This document shows positions 15,734-23,364 of a DNA stretch of 48,661 nucleotides, in pieces. The position numbers and the translations under genes were made by a program. How positions within the stretch are numbered: the first letter of the stretch is position 1; each line of letters begins with the position of its first letter. The notes below the pieces were generated by a model. The model worked only from the letters and a program-made list of their open reading frames with translations. It searched no databases and was not told the DNA's origin. The stretch comes from Nonomuraea antri (GTDB taxonomy: Bacteria > Actinomycetota > Actinomycetes > Streptosporangiales > Streptosporangiaceae): the NCBI RefSeq assembly GCF_013283785.1, contig NZ_JABCPZ010000056.1:1-48661 (forward strand), in the 5' to 3' direction.

Positions 15734-17287
15734 TCAGTTGCAGGGGTTTCCGTTGATCTTGCAGTTGGTGATGCCGGGGAAGTTGCCCGGAGCGCCGCCC
15801 AGGCCGAACGTCACGGTCTGACCCGGGTTGATCGAGCCGTTGTACGACTTGTTGGTGAAGGTGTAGTGGGTGCCGGTCTGGGTGCGGTTGGCGTCCCACG
15901 TGCTGTTGATGGAGAAGCCCGCGGGCACGTCGAACTCGACCGTCCACGAGGTCACCGCGGTGGAGCCGGCCTTGACGGCCACGCTCGCCTCGAAGCCCGT
16001 GCCCCAGTCGAACGTCTTGGTGAACGTCGCCGTGGGGTTGGTCGGGCTGGTCTGACCGACGCCCCAGGTGAGCGTCTGCGTCAGGTCCGGCTTGAAGATC
16101 GGGTTGCGGACCATCGGCGTCGAGTCGGTGACCGTGGCCTTCAGCGCGAAGCTGCTCTTGCCGGTCGAGGTGAAGTCGGCCGGGGTGAGCGTCTTCTTGC
16201 CGTCCCAGGCGGGCACGTCCACGTTGTCGACCTGCCACTTGATGGTCAGCGGCACGTCCACCGTCTGCAGGGTGAGCGACTGGGCCGGGTTGTGAGTGCC
16301 GCCGCTCGGCGTGGAGGCCGAGTCCACCGGGTCGGCCTCGGTGTAGAACGACTGCACCAGCTTCTCCCGGTTGACCAGGCTGAACTCCCGGCCCAGGTTA
16401 CGCATCAGCGAGTCCTGGCTGGGGCGCCAGATGCCCAGCCGGCTGTACTTGGCGCCTTCGAACGCGCCGATGACGCCGCCGTCCGGGGTGGTCTCGCCCA
16501 GCCACACGCCCCACTTGGCGCCTGTCGAGTTGATGGTGACGTTGACCTCGGTGGGCTCGTCGGTCGACGGGTACTGCTCCGGGCCGTCGTAGTCGTACTC
16601 GTCGGCCAGGTCACCCTGGGAGTGGCCGAGCTCGTGCAGGACGACCTCCCTGGAGGAGGGGTTGCGCGAGAACGTGCCGACGTCGTCGGTGTAGTAGCCG
16701 GCGCCGCCGTACTTGGAGCTGTTGGCCTGCACCAGGAGCTGGTCGGCGCCGGGCACCAGCGCGCTGGCGTACTCCCAGGCCTTGGCGGTGTCCACGCAGA
16801 GCAGGCGCTCGGTGTTGCCGCACCAGTACGTCATGGCCAGCGGGCTGTCCACGTGGACGTCCGCGGTCGGGTCGCCGCTCACGCCCGACTGCGGCGAATC
16901 GATCTCGACGCGCCAGACGTTGAACAGCTTGCGGTACGTCTTGTACGGCTCCCGCTCCACCATCGTGGCCCAGGCGGCGTCGATCTCCGTGCCGTACGCG
17001 GTCTGTTCGGCCGCGGTGTAACCGTCGCCGAGGAACACCAGGTCGATGCGGTTCTCACTGGGGCCGTTGATCTCCACCTGCTTCAGCCTGGACGGAGCGG
17101 CGGCCAGCGACTTGGGGACCTTGGGCAGGTCGGCGGGGTCCACTTCGACGTGCTTGATCGTCCCGTCGGGGGAGAAGACCTCGTGGGGGACGTCGGGCTT
17201 GGTCGGCTCGGCCAGCGCGGGCGCCGATACGAGCGCCACGGACATCGTGGCCGCGGCGAATGCAGCGGCTAACGCACGCACGTTCAA
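15734..17287 (-). CDS. secreted M64-family metallopeptidase with a C-terminal CBM2-like module
   Basis: The 517-aa protein has a signal peptide (ALAAAFAAATMSVALVSAPALA) and an M64 (IgA-peptidase-like) catalytic domain. This includes RIDLVFLGDGYTAAEQ near residue 85 and the zinc site HELGHSQGDLADEY (HExxHxxGxxxDE, about residue 220). The last ~110 residues look like a family 2 carbohydrate-binding module: VTSWTVEFDVPAGFSINSTW, TGTHYTFTNKSYNGSINPGQ, and a closing NCKINGNPCN pair of Cys. TTG at 17287 is taken as the start because GGAGG lies 5 nt upstream; the longer frame to 17311 has no such site. A strong terminator follows. Confidence 0.88.
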   Translation of the reverse strand: MNVRALAAAFAAATMSVALVSAPALAEPTKPDVPHEVFSPDGTIKHVEVDPADLPKVPKSLAAAPSRLKQVEINGPSENRIDLVFLGDGYTAAEQTAYGTEIDAAWATMVEREPYKTYRKLFNVWRVEIDSPQSGVSGDPTADVHVDSPLAMTYWCGNTERLLCVDTAKAWEYASALVPGADQLLVQANSSKYGGAGYYTDDVGTFSRNPSSREVVLHELGHSQGDLADEYDYDGPEQYPSTDEPTEVNVTINSTGAKWGVWLGETTPDGGVIGAFEGAKYSRLGIWRPSQDSLMRNLGREFSLVNREKLVQSFYTEADPVDSASTPSGGTHNPAQSLTLQTVDVPLTIKWQVDNVDVPAWDGKKTLTPADFTSTGKSSFALKATVTDSTPMVRNPIFKPDLTQTLTWGVGQTSPTNPTATFTKTFDWGTGFEASVAVKAGSTAVTSWTVEFDVPAGFSINSTWDANRTQTGTHYTFTNKSYNGSINPGQTVTFGLGGAPGNFPGITNCKINGNPCN

Positions 17288-17600
17288 TTGATCCTCCCTG
17301 TCGGTGAACACGGAGGATGAGAAGGGGGCCCCCGGGATTCCAGGCTTGTTCCGGCCTGGAAACTCCCATCCCTTATGGCGATCGTATGCGGCGCATCAGG
17401 CATACGCGCAAGCGTTTTTCGGGGGATATCCGGTGTCCGGCGGGTGGCGGGCGAGAAAAGCCCGAGCTGAACGGGGACGTTTTCGTAGCGTGACCTTCTG
17501 GGGCGATTTTCCGCACCATTTGGGCCCCCGGTCGCGTAAACGCATGTGTGCGAGTCGGGCTCGTAATACGCGAGCCGGGGAATTGCTCGACTACCGAGGG
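17288..17600 (-). promoter_or_regulatory. 313-bp leader and promoter region of the M64 peptidase gene
   Basis: No gene is seen here. It holds a 7-bp inverted repeat CGTATGC/GCATACG (17383-17389 and 17400-17406). On the minus strand this overlaps a TTGCGC ... TACGAT pair (spacer about 19), a likely promoter with an operator. Closer to the gene, TTCCAGGC/GCCTGGAA (17338-17361) forms a hairpin in the leader. No known riboswitch was recognised. Confidence 0.45.
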
Positions 17601-18458
17601 TCAGCAGGCGCCGAGGTCGGTCCAGACCCACCAGGCCGACGCCGGGTTCTCCAGCTGGGTCCACCAGCGTGCCTGGTACACCCGGCCGTCCCGCGAGACC
17701 CGCTTGCCCTCGACGTAGACCGTGTGCGCCTGCCAATCGGGTGCGGTGCACATCGGCGGGTAGGGCCCGCCGGTCACCGCGGGCAGGTCGAACTTCCAGC
17801 CCGCCTGCTGCCACTGGGGCAGCACCTGCTCGTAGGCGGCCAGCGTGGGACCCCGGTCGCCGCCGCCGTCGTGCGACAGTGCCACGGCGGTCGGGTGGAG
17901 CTGGGTGTTGAGCCGCTCGGCGAGCACCGCGCTCGGCGAACCATCCCAGTCGGCCGGGTCCATGTTCCAGGCCAGCGCGGTCATGCCGAGGCTCGCGGCC
18001 ACCTGCGGGGTGGCGCCCCAGCCGCCGTACGGGGCGCGGAAGTAGCGGATGGGCAGGTCCGGGTCGCCGGCGGCGGTGCGGATGGCGTCGTTGGTGGCGG
18101 TCAGGTCGGACCGAATCTCCTCCGGGGTCCGATCGGCCAGGTAGTCGTGGTTGAAGCTGTGGTTGCACAGGGCGTGGCCCTCGGCGACGATGCGTCGTAC
18201 CAGGTCGGGATGGGCCTTGGCCTGGCTGCCGAGCAAACAGAACGTCGCGCGTATCCGCCGGCCGCGCAGCAGGTCGAGCACCTTGGGCGTCCAGGCGGGC
18301 GAGGGGCCGTCGTCGAAGGTGAGCGCGACCACCTGACCGCCGGTCCGCGTGGTCTGGACGATCTCGCCGGTCGGGCCGGCGGTGTCGGCCTGGGCGGGTG
18401 CGGCCATGGTGAGGGTCAGTGCCGTGATGACGCCGGACGCGAGTATGCGAAGTCGCAT
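17601..18458 (-). CDS. secreted CE4 polysaccharide deacetylase with a CBM5/12-like chitin-binding tail
   Basis: The 285-aa protein has a signal peptide (RLRILASGVITALTLTMAAP, AQA cleavage). The NodB domain has motif 1 LTFDDGPSP with catalytic/metal Asp pair, motif 2 HSFNHDYL (HxxxH), motif 3 RAPYGGWG and a late LSHDGGGDR motif. The C-terminal ~45 residues (WQAHTVYVEGKRVSRDGRVY, ARWWTQLENPAS, WVWTDLGAC) match the small CBM5/12 module. A chitin or chitooligosaccharide deacetylase is therefore likely. ATG at 18458 begins directly before the signal peptide. It has its own palindrome-containing promoter region. Confidence 0.92.
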   Translation of the reverse strand: MRLRILASGVITALTLTMAAPAQADTAGPTGEIVQTTRTGGQVVALTFDDGPSPAWTPKVLDLLRGRRIRATFCLLGSQAKAHPDLVRRIVAEGHALCNHSFNHDYLADRTPEEIRSDLTATNDAIRTAAGDPDLPIRYFRAPYGGWGATPQVAASLGMTALAWNMDPADWDGSPSAVLAERLNTQLHPTAVALSHDGGGDRGPTLAAYEQVLPQWQQAGWKFDLPAVTGGPYPPMCTAPDWQAHTVYVEGKRVSRDGRVYQARWWTQLENPASAWWVWTDLGAC

Positions 18459-18497
18459 GGAAGAGCCTTTCGATGGGGGGAGTCGAGGCACTTCTAA

Positions 18498-18512
18498 TAG
18501 GAAAGCTTCCTA
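18498..18512. promoter_or_regulatory. palindrome upstream of the CE4 deacetylase, candidate operator
   Basis: TAGGAAAGCTTCCTA at 18498-18512 is an inverted repeat with 6-bp arms, about 40 bp upstream of the deacetylase ATG. It lies in an AT-rich patch (18490-18522), unlike the surrounding GC-rich DNA, beside a TATATTTA-like sequence. It may be an operator that links expression to chitin breakdown; the regulator is unknown. The rest of the 18459-18776 gap shows no gene. Confidence 0.5.
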
Positions 18513-18776
18513 AATATAAGCTCGTGCCCCGCACTCTGGCCAGGTGCTCTTCCGGCGGCGGGCGCCACGGGTCCTTCGGCGCCCTCCCGCGAACGCCGGC
18601 GTCGCCGCCCGTCCGCGCGCCCACCTGGCACGATGCGTCCCGCCGCGGCCGAAGAATGGCCCGCTCGTTTTTCTATTCGCGATTTTCTGGCCGCTGAATA
18701 AGACGGGGGTTGCATGTCGCCGGTAATTACGTATCGTCCCCAGCAGAGATTCCGTTTACCCCGAGGAGTGAATGGC

Positions 18777-19139
18777 ATGTCCGATGACGCGGCACGGCAC
18801 GTTTTTCAGAAGGTCGACTCGTTCGACCCGGAGGAATTCGTCCGGCTTCTGGCCGACGACGCCAGGCTGGTGTTCGGCAACGGCGAGCCCTTGGTGGGAC
18901 ACGAGGCCGTCACCGCCTTGCTGCGGGCCTTCTACGCCACCATCGCCGGTCTCCGGCACCGCATCGTCAGGACCTGGCAGGCCGGCGCCGACATCATCGC
19001 CGAGACCGAGGTGACCTGTCGGCGGCTCGATGGCAAGGACGTCAGTGTCGCGGCGGTGACGATCTGGCAGACCCGGGACGACGGGCTGATCTCCGACTAC
19101 CGGATCTTCGTCGACCTGGCCCCGGTCTACGCGACCTGA
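18777..19139 (+). CDS. NTF2-like / SnoaL-fold small protein
   Basis: The 120-aa protein shows the cone-shaped NTF2-like pattern: a first helix followed by RLLADDARLVFGNGEPLVGH, a helix ALLRAFYATIAGLRH, then beta strands DIIAETEVTCRR and VAAVTIWQTRDDGLISDYR. Members bind or isomerise small molecules; the ligand is unknown. ATG at 18777 has GAGGAG 8 nt upstream. It is a single-gene unit on the plus strand. Confidence 0.85.
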   Translation: MSDDAARHVFQKVDSFDPEEFVRLLADDARLVFGNGEPLVGHEAVTALLRAFYATIAGLRHRIVRTWQAGADIIAETEVTCRRLDGKDVSVAAVTIWQTRDDGLISDYRIFVDLAPVYAT

Positions 19140-19203
19140 GACGGGCGGGGTCAGCCATCGTCCCCTGGGCGTGTCGTCCCCCTGAGCGTGTGGCCCCCTG
19201 AGC

Positions 19204-19425
19204 GTGTCGTCGCCGTCGGGTCGGGCGTCGCGTCGGGTATCGGGCGTCGCGTCGGGTTCGGGCGTCGCGTCCGGCGTCCGGCGTCCGGCGTCCGGCGTCT
19301 GGTGTTGGGTCGGGCGTCGGGCGTCAGATGTCGCGTCGGGCGTCGGGCGTCAGGCGTCGCGTTGGGCTCGGGCGTCGCGTCTGGTCGGGCGTCGGGTCGG
19401 CTGTCGGCTCAGGTGTCGTCTCCCA
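19204..19425. repeat. degenerate GGGCGTCGCGTC tandem array abutting the response-regulator 3' end
   Basis: About 220 bp of short, imperfect repeats built from GGGCGTC, GGCGTCCG and GCGTCAG units. Several copies contain GCGTCAGRYGTCGCG (19321-19335 and 19347-19361), which resembles GGCTCAGGTGTCGTC at the response-regulator stop codon (19407-19421). No start codon with ribosome-binding site is seen, and no CRISPR-type spacers are present. Confidence 0.7.
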
Positions 19426-20053
19426 GGGTGAGCAGGCCGCGGCGGAAGGCGGTGGCGACGGCGGCCGCGCGGTCGTTGACGCCCAGTTTGGCGTAGATGT
19501 GCAGGACGTGGCTCTTGACCGTGGCCTCGCTGATGAACAGACGCCCGGCGGCCTCGCGGTTGGTCGCGCCGTCCGCGATCAGCCTGAGCACCTCCAATTC
19601 CCGCTCGCTCAGCGTGTCGGCCGGCGTGCGGACCTGGGTGAGCAGCCGGGTGGCGACCGACGGTGAGAGCACGGCCGCGCCGCGCGCCGCCGTGCGCACG
19701 GCCTGGACGAGTTCGTCGCGGCCGGTGTCCTTGAGCAGGTAGCCGGTGGCCCCGGCCTCGATGGCGGGCAGCACGTCCCGGTCGGTGTCGTAGGTGGTGA
19801 GCACCAGGACGCGGGCCGGGACACCGACCCTGGCCAGCTCCTTGATCGCGGAGACGCCGTCCATCCTGGGCATGCGCAGGTCCATGAGGACCACGTCGGG
19901 GTTCGACACCCGCGCGAGCTCGACGGCCTGCGCGCCGTCGCCGGCCTCGCCGACCACCTCGAAGTCCGGGTCGCCGGTGAACATGCCCTTGATCCCGTCG
20001 CGAACGATCGGGTGGTCGTCGACGATCAGCAGCCGGATCGGGCGCTCAGCCAC
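19409..20053 (-). CDS. NarL/FixJ-type response regulator
   Basis: The 214-aa protein has a receiver domain (LLIVDDHPIVRDGI with the acidic pair, phospho-acceptor Asp in VVLMDLRMPRMDG near residue 54, LTTYDTD and Lys in YLLKDTG). A LuxR-type helix-turn-helix follows (LSERELEVLRLIADGATNRE, SEATVKSHVLHIYAKLGV). It is phosphorylated by the kinase encoded just upstream; the two genes overlap by 8 nt. The partner operon encodes an ABC exporter, which is the likely regulatory target. A degenerate repeat array begins at its stop codon. Confidence 0.95.
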   Translation of the reverse strand: MAERPIRLLIVDDHPIVRDGIKGMFTGDPDFEVVGEAGDGAQAVELARVSNPDVVLMDLRMPRMDGVSAIKELARVGVPARVLVLTTYDTDRDVLPAIEAGATGYLLKDTGRDELVQAVRTAARGAAVLSPSVATRLLTQVRTPADTLSERELEVLRLIADGATNREAAGRLFISEATVKSHVLHIYAKLGVNDRAAAVATAFRRGLLTLGDDT

Positions 20054-21521
20054 GTGCCACCGCCGGGAGGCTCGCCGAGATGGCGGTGCCCGCGCCGGGC
20101 TCGGACTCGATCTCCAGCGTGCCCGCCAGCCGGTCCACGCGCTTGCGCATGGCGGTCAGGCCGAAGGCCGTCAGCTTGGGGTCGAATCCGACGCCGTCGT
20201 CGCGTACGTCCAAAGTGATCACGTCCTCCATGTACGACAGGGTCAGCCCGACCCGTTCGGCCTGGGCGTGCTTGGCCGCGTTGGCCAGGGCTTCCTGCGC
20301 GGTGCGCAGCAACGTCTCCTCGACCTCCGGATGCAGAGGCCGGACCGGTCCGGTGACGGTGAGGTCCGCTCGTGTGCCGTTCAGCTCACGCCACTGGGCG
20401 ACGATCTCCGTCAGGGCCTCGGGCAGTGGCGCCGACTCAAGCTGGCCGGGCCCCACCGCGTTCACCGAGCGCCTGGCCTCGGCCAGGCTCTCGCGTGCCA
20501 ACCGTATCGCCAGATCCACGTGCCGCTGCCAGTCCTCGCCCCGCTTGGCCGCCTGGAGCTGGGTGACGATGCCGGTTAAGCCCTGAGCGAGGGTGTCGTG
20601 GATCTCGGCCGCCATGCGCTGGCGCTCGTCCAGCACGCCGGCCTCTCTCGCCTGCACCAGGAGCTGCGCCTGGAGTCCCGCGTTCTCGCGCATGGCCTCT
20701 TCGAGCCGCGTCACCATCCGCTTGCGCTCGGCGCTCCGCTCGGCGGTGATCTCGCCGACGAAGCTGAACATGCCGACCGCGGCCACGATCGCGCCGGTGA
20801 AGAACAGGAAGGTGAGGACGGCTGACGGGGTGGGCTCCGGCAGCCCGCCGCCGTAGGCCGCGACGCTGATCGCCGCCGTGGCGGTCACCCCGGCGAAACG
20901 CCACTTGCCTGTCAGGTACTGCCAGGAGTGCAGGTAACCGGTGAAACCGAAGAAGCTGGCGAACCACATTCCCTGCGTGCAGAGCGCGCCGATCAGGACC
21001 ACCAGCCCGGTCACGTAGAGCCCGCCACGCGGAACCGCCGGCCGGGCCCGGCGGAGCGCACTGCCCGGCACCACCGGCTCGGCCGCCTGGGGCACGCTGC
21101 CCGGCTTGGCCGCCTGGGGCGGGCTTTGCGGTTCGGTGGCTTGAGGTGCGCTGCCGGGCTCGGCCGCCTGGGGTGGGCCTTGCGGTTCGGTGGCTTGAGG
21201 TGCGCTGCCGGGCTCGGCCGCCTGGGGTGGGCCTTGCGGTTCGGTGGCTTGAGGTGCGCTGCCCGGCTTGGTGGCCTGGGGTGCGCTGCCCGGCTCGCCG
21301 GCTTGGGGTGCGCCGTGCGGGTCCACCTGATCGGCCGCCTGGGGTACGCCGCGGGGCACCAGCCACAACCATGCCGCGGCGAGCACGGCCAGGCCGATCG
21401 TGATCCCCGGATGGCCACCGGTGAGCAGGGACAGGACCGTGGAGATCAGCAGCAGCACGTACGGAGCGGCCGCCATCTGGCGCTCCAGTAATCGTTCCCA
21501 GCGGTCGAGCCTGCCGGTCAT
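20046..21521 (-). CDS. sensor histidine kinase (HisKA_3 type) with a Pro/Ala-rich repeat loop
   Basis: The 491-aa membrane kinase has two N-terminal helices (about residues 19-60), a ~110-residue repeat loop rich in PQA and EPG motifs, about four further helices (residues 165-260), a coiled segment and a HisKA_3 domain. The H-box is RQRMAAEIHDTLAQGLTGI. The HATPase domain shows AANAAKHAQ-like N-box (ALANAAKHAQ), DDGVGFDP and a final GAGTAISASLP. It phosphorylates the downstream response regulator. With an even number of helices the repeat loop would be cytoplasmic (inference). The ABC permease gene upstream ends 3 bp before its start. Confidence 0.93.
   Translation of the reverse strand: MTGRLDRWERLLERQMAAAPYVLLLISTVLSLLTGGHPGITIGLAVLAAAWLWLVPRGVPQAADQVDPHGAPQAGEPGSAPQATKPGSAPQATEPQGPPQAAEPGSAPQATEPQGPPQAAEPGSAPQATEPQSPPQAAKPGSVPQAAEPVVPGSALRRARPAVPRGGLYVTGLVVLIGALCTQGMWFASFFGFTGYLHSWQYLTGKWRFAGVTATAAISVAAYGGGLPEPTPSAVLTFLFFTGAIVAAVGMFSFVGEITAERSAERKRMVTRLEEAMRENAGLQAQLLVQAREAGVLDERQRMAAEIHDTLAQGLTGIVTQLQAAKRGEDWQRHVDLAIRLARESLAEARRSVNAVGPGQLESAPLPEALTEIVAQWRELNGTRADLTVTGPVRPLHPEVEETLLRTAQEALANAAKHAQAERVGLTLSYMEDVITLDVRDDGVGFDPKLTAFGLTAMRKRVDRLAGTLEIESEPGAGTAISASLPAVARG
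21090..21345 (-). repeat. in-frame 27/54-bp tandem repeat in the sensor kinase gene
   Basis: The core is two identical 54-bp units at 21154-21207 and 21208-21261, flanked by diverged 54-bp and 27-bp units. Each 27-bp step encodes about nine residues of the type SAPQATEPQ or GPPQAAEPG. The frame is kept throughout. Confidence 0.85.
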
Positions 21522-21524
21522 TCC

Positions 21525-22220
21525 TTACTCCCAGCGGAAGAACTTGGCCGCGGTGGCGCTGATGACCAGGGCGTAGGCGGCCATCACGCCGAGCAGCAGC
21601 GGGCTGGGAACACTGCCCGCCCAGACCTCCCGCAGGCTCTGCCCGAAAGCACCCAGAGGGGTGTACGTCCCAATCGCGGCCACCATATCGGGCATCTGGT
21701 CGGTCGGCTGAATCAGCCCCGCGAGATAGGCCATCGGGAAGTACAGCAGCACCCCGAGACCGTTGGCGGCCCGGCCGTTCGGCGCCAGAGCGGCCACGAG
21801 CAGGCCGATCGCGAACATACTCGCCGTACCGAGGAGGAACGTGAGCACCCCGGGCAGCACCAGGCTGGGCAGGTGGGCGCCGAGCACACTGCCCGCGACC
21901 GCCATCAGTAACCCGCAGGCCGCCACCGCGAGCACGAACTGCAACAGCAACTGCACCGCCAGCAGGCTCCCCGGACGGACCGGCGTGGTCGACAACCTGC
22001 GCAGGATGCCGCGTTCGCGGTAGGTGGCCAGGGTGGTCGGCAGCAGGTACAGGCCGACCAGGCCCACGGCGATGGCCAGCGCCATCGGCAGCAGCACGGT
22101 GTCGCCGGGCTCGATCGAGCTGCCGAAGACGACCAGGATGAACAGCGGGATGAGCAGCGAGAACAGCGCGCCGGGTTCGCGGGTCAGCAGTTTGGTCTCG
22201 ACCAGGGCGAGCTTCATCAT
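21525..22220 (-). CDS. ABC-2 type transporter permease
   Basis: The 231-aa integral membrane protein has six predicted helices and the ABC-2 permease layout: N-terminal KLALVETKLLTREPGALFSL, a conserved TYRERGILRRLSTTPVRPG amphipathic stretch, and YFPMAYLAGLIQPTDQMPD near helix 5. It pairs with the ATP-binding protein encoded upstream as a drug- or lipid-type exporter (DrrB-like). ATG at 22220 is chosen because AAAGGAA lies 8 nt upstream; another ATG follows directly. The sensor kinase gene begins 3 bp downstream. Confidence 0.93.
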   Translation of the reverse strand: MMKLALVETKLLTREPGALFSLLIPLFILVVFGSSIEPGDTVLLPMALAIAVGLVGLYLLPTTLATYRERGILRRLSTTPVRPGSLLAVQLLLQFVLAVAACGLLMAVAGSVLGAHLPSLVLPGVLTFLLGTASMFAIGLLVAALAPNGRAANGLGVLLYFPMAYLAGLIQPTDQMPDMVAAIGTYTPLGAFGQSLREVWAGSVPSPLLLGVMAAYALVISATAAKFFRWE

Positions 22221-22265
22221 GATCAGGTTCCTTTGTGTGGGGGGCGGGCGTGCGTACTGAACGTG

Positions 22266-22410
22266 CACGCGCGCGCGTCAGGTTGAGCGGTCGGCCAGCC
22301 GGGGACGGTGAGATGCGTGCGGGTCAGCCAGCCGGTCGGCCGGTCGGGGTGGATGAGACGGACGCGTGCGGGTCAGTCGAGGGGGCGGCCGGTGAGGGCG
22401 GTGAACGCGT
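22266..22410. repeat. three degenerate ~46-49-bp units spanning the ABC ATPase stop codon
   Basis: Three units share the pattern CGxGxGxGTCAG ... CGGCC ... GGTGA, with the TCA triplets at 22278, 22324 and 22373. The last one is the ATPase stop codon read on the plus strand. The array fills the 152-bp gap before the permease gene. Confidence 0.7.
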
Positions 22411-23266
22411 CCTCCAGCGTGCGCTTGTCGATGCGCAGGTCGCTGACCAGCACCTGGTGGCGGGCCAGATGCGCGGTTACTGCGGTGGCGAAGTCGCCCC
22501 GGCCCGTGACCACCACCCGGTCGCCCGTCCTGGTCACGTCGCTGACCCCCGGCACCCCGCTCAGGTCGGTCAGCTCGCCGGCCATCAGCCTGAACCGCAT
22601 CCGGTGCTCGCCGCCGGCCAGCCCCGACGGCGTGTCGACCGCCACCACCTTGCCGTGGTTGAGCACCGCCACGCGGTCGCACAGCTCCTCCACCTCGTCC
22701 ATGAAGTGGCTGACCAGCACCACGGTCACGCCGCTCGCCCGCACCTGCTTGATCAGCTCCCACGTGGTACGGCGGGCCTGCGGGTCGAGCCCGGTGGTCA
22801 GCTCGTCGAGAAACGCCACGCGCGGGTTGCCCACCAGCGCCAGCGCGATGAACAGCCGCTGCTTCTGGCCACCGGACAACTTGCCGAACCGGGCGTTGCG
22901 TTTGTCGGCCAGCCCCCACTCGACCAGCAGCTCCCGCCAGTCACGGGACTCGGCGTAGAAGGAGGCGTACAGATCGAGCGCCTCCCAGACCTTCAGGTTC
23001 TCCGGCAACTGGGTCTGCTGGAGCTGGACGCCGATCTGCTCGCGGAGCTTGCGGCCGTCCTTGGCCGGGTCGAGCCCGAGCACCCTGATCGTCCCGCTGT
23101 CGGGACGGCGCAGGCCCTCCACGCACTCCACCGTGGTGGTCTTGCCGGTGCCGTTCGGGCCGAGGATGCCGAAGATCTCGCCCTCCTCCACCGAGAACGA
23201 CACGCCGTCCAGGACCGTCTGGCCCGCGTAGCCCTTGCGGAGATCAGTGACTTCGATGACTGCCAT
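22373..23266 (-). CDS. ABC transporter ATP-binding protein, DrrA-like
   Basis: The 297-aa ATPase powers the ABC-2 exporter. It has Walker A GPNGTGKTTT (about residue 38), a Q-loop in VQLQQTQLPENL, the signature KLSGGQKQRL, Walker B RVAFLDELTTGLDP and the H-loop VLVSHFMDE. The C-terminal ~80 residues form the extra domain common in DrrA-type exporters. It is the first gene of the ATPase-permease-kinase-regulator operon. The 152-bp gap to the permease gene is filled by repeats that re-copy its 3' end. Confidence 0.95.
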   Translation of the reverse strand: MAVIEVTDLRKGYAGQTVLDGVSFSVEEGEIFGILGPNGTGKTTTVECVEGLRRPDSGTIRVLGLDPAKDGRKLREQIGVQLQQTQLPENLKVWEALDLYASFYAESRDWRELLVEWGLADKRNARFGKLSGGQKQRLFIALALVGNPRVAFLDELTTGLDPQARRTTWELIKQVRASGVTVVLVSHFMDEVEELCDRVAVLNHGKVVAVDTPSGLAGGEHRMRFRLMAGELTDLSGVPGVSDVTRTGDRVVVTGRGDFATAVTAHLARHQVLVSDLRIDKRTLEDAFTALTGRPLD

Positions 23267-23364
23267 GCCTCAAGCATGGTTTTTGCGCGGCCGCGGCGAA
23301 TCGACCCGCCGGCCATGATCGGCGGTGCGAGCTGCTGATCCTCGAATCAACCGAACGGTGGATG

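Noticed and set aside
15656..17272. A 538-codon plus-strand open frame opposite the M64 peptidase
   Set aside because: The minus strand has a signal peptide, zinc site and CBM; the plus frame is compositional.
17288..17600. A c-di-AMP (ydaO-type) riboswitch in the peptidase leader
   Set aside because: The leader has a simple hairpin but I could not find the conserved core segments of that riboswitch.
22373..23266. Unusual Walker B extension LDELT instead of LDEPT in the ABC ATPase
   Set aside because: The Leu variant occurs in other exporters of this type as far as I recall, and all catalytic residues are intact.
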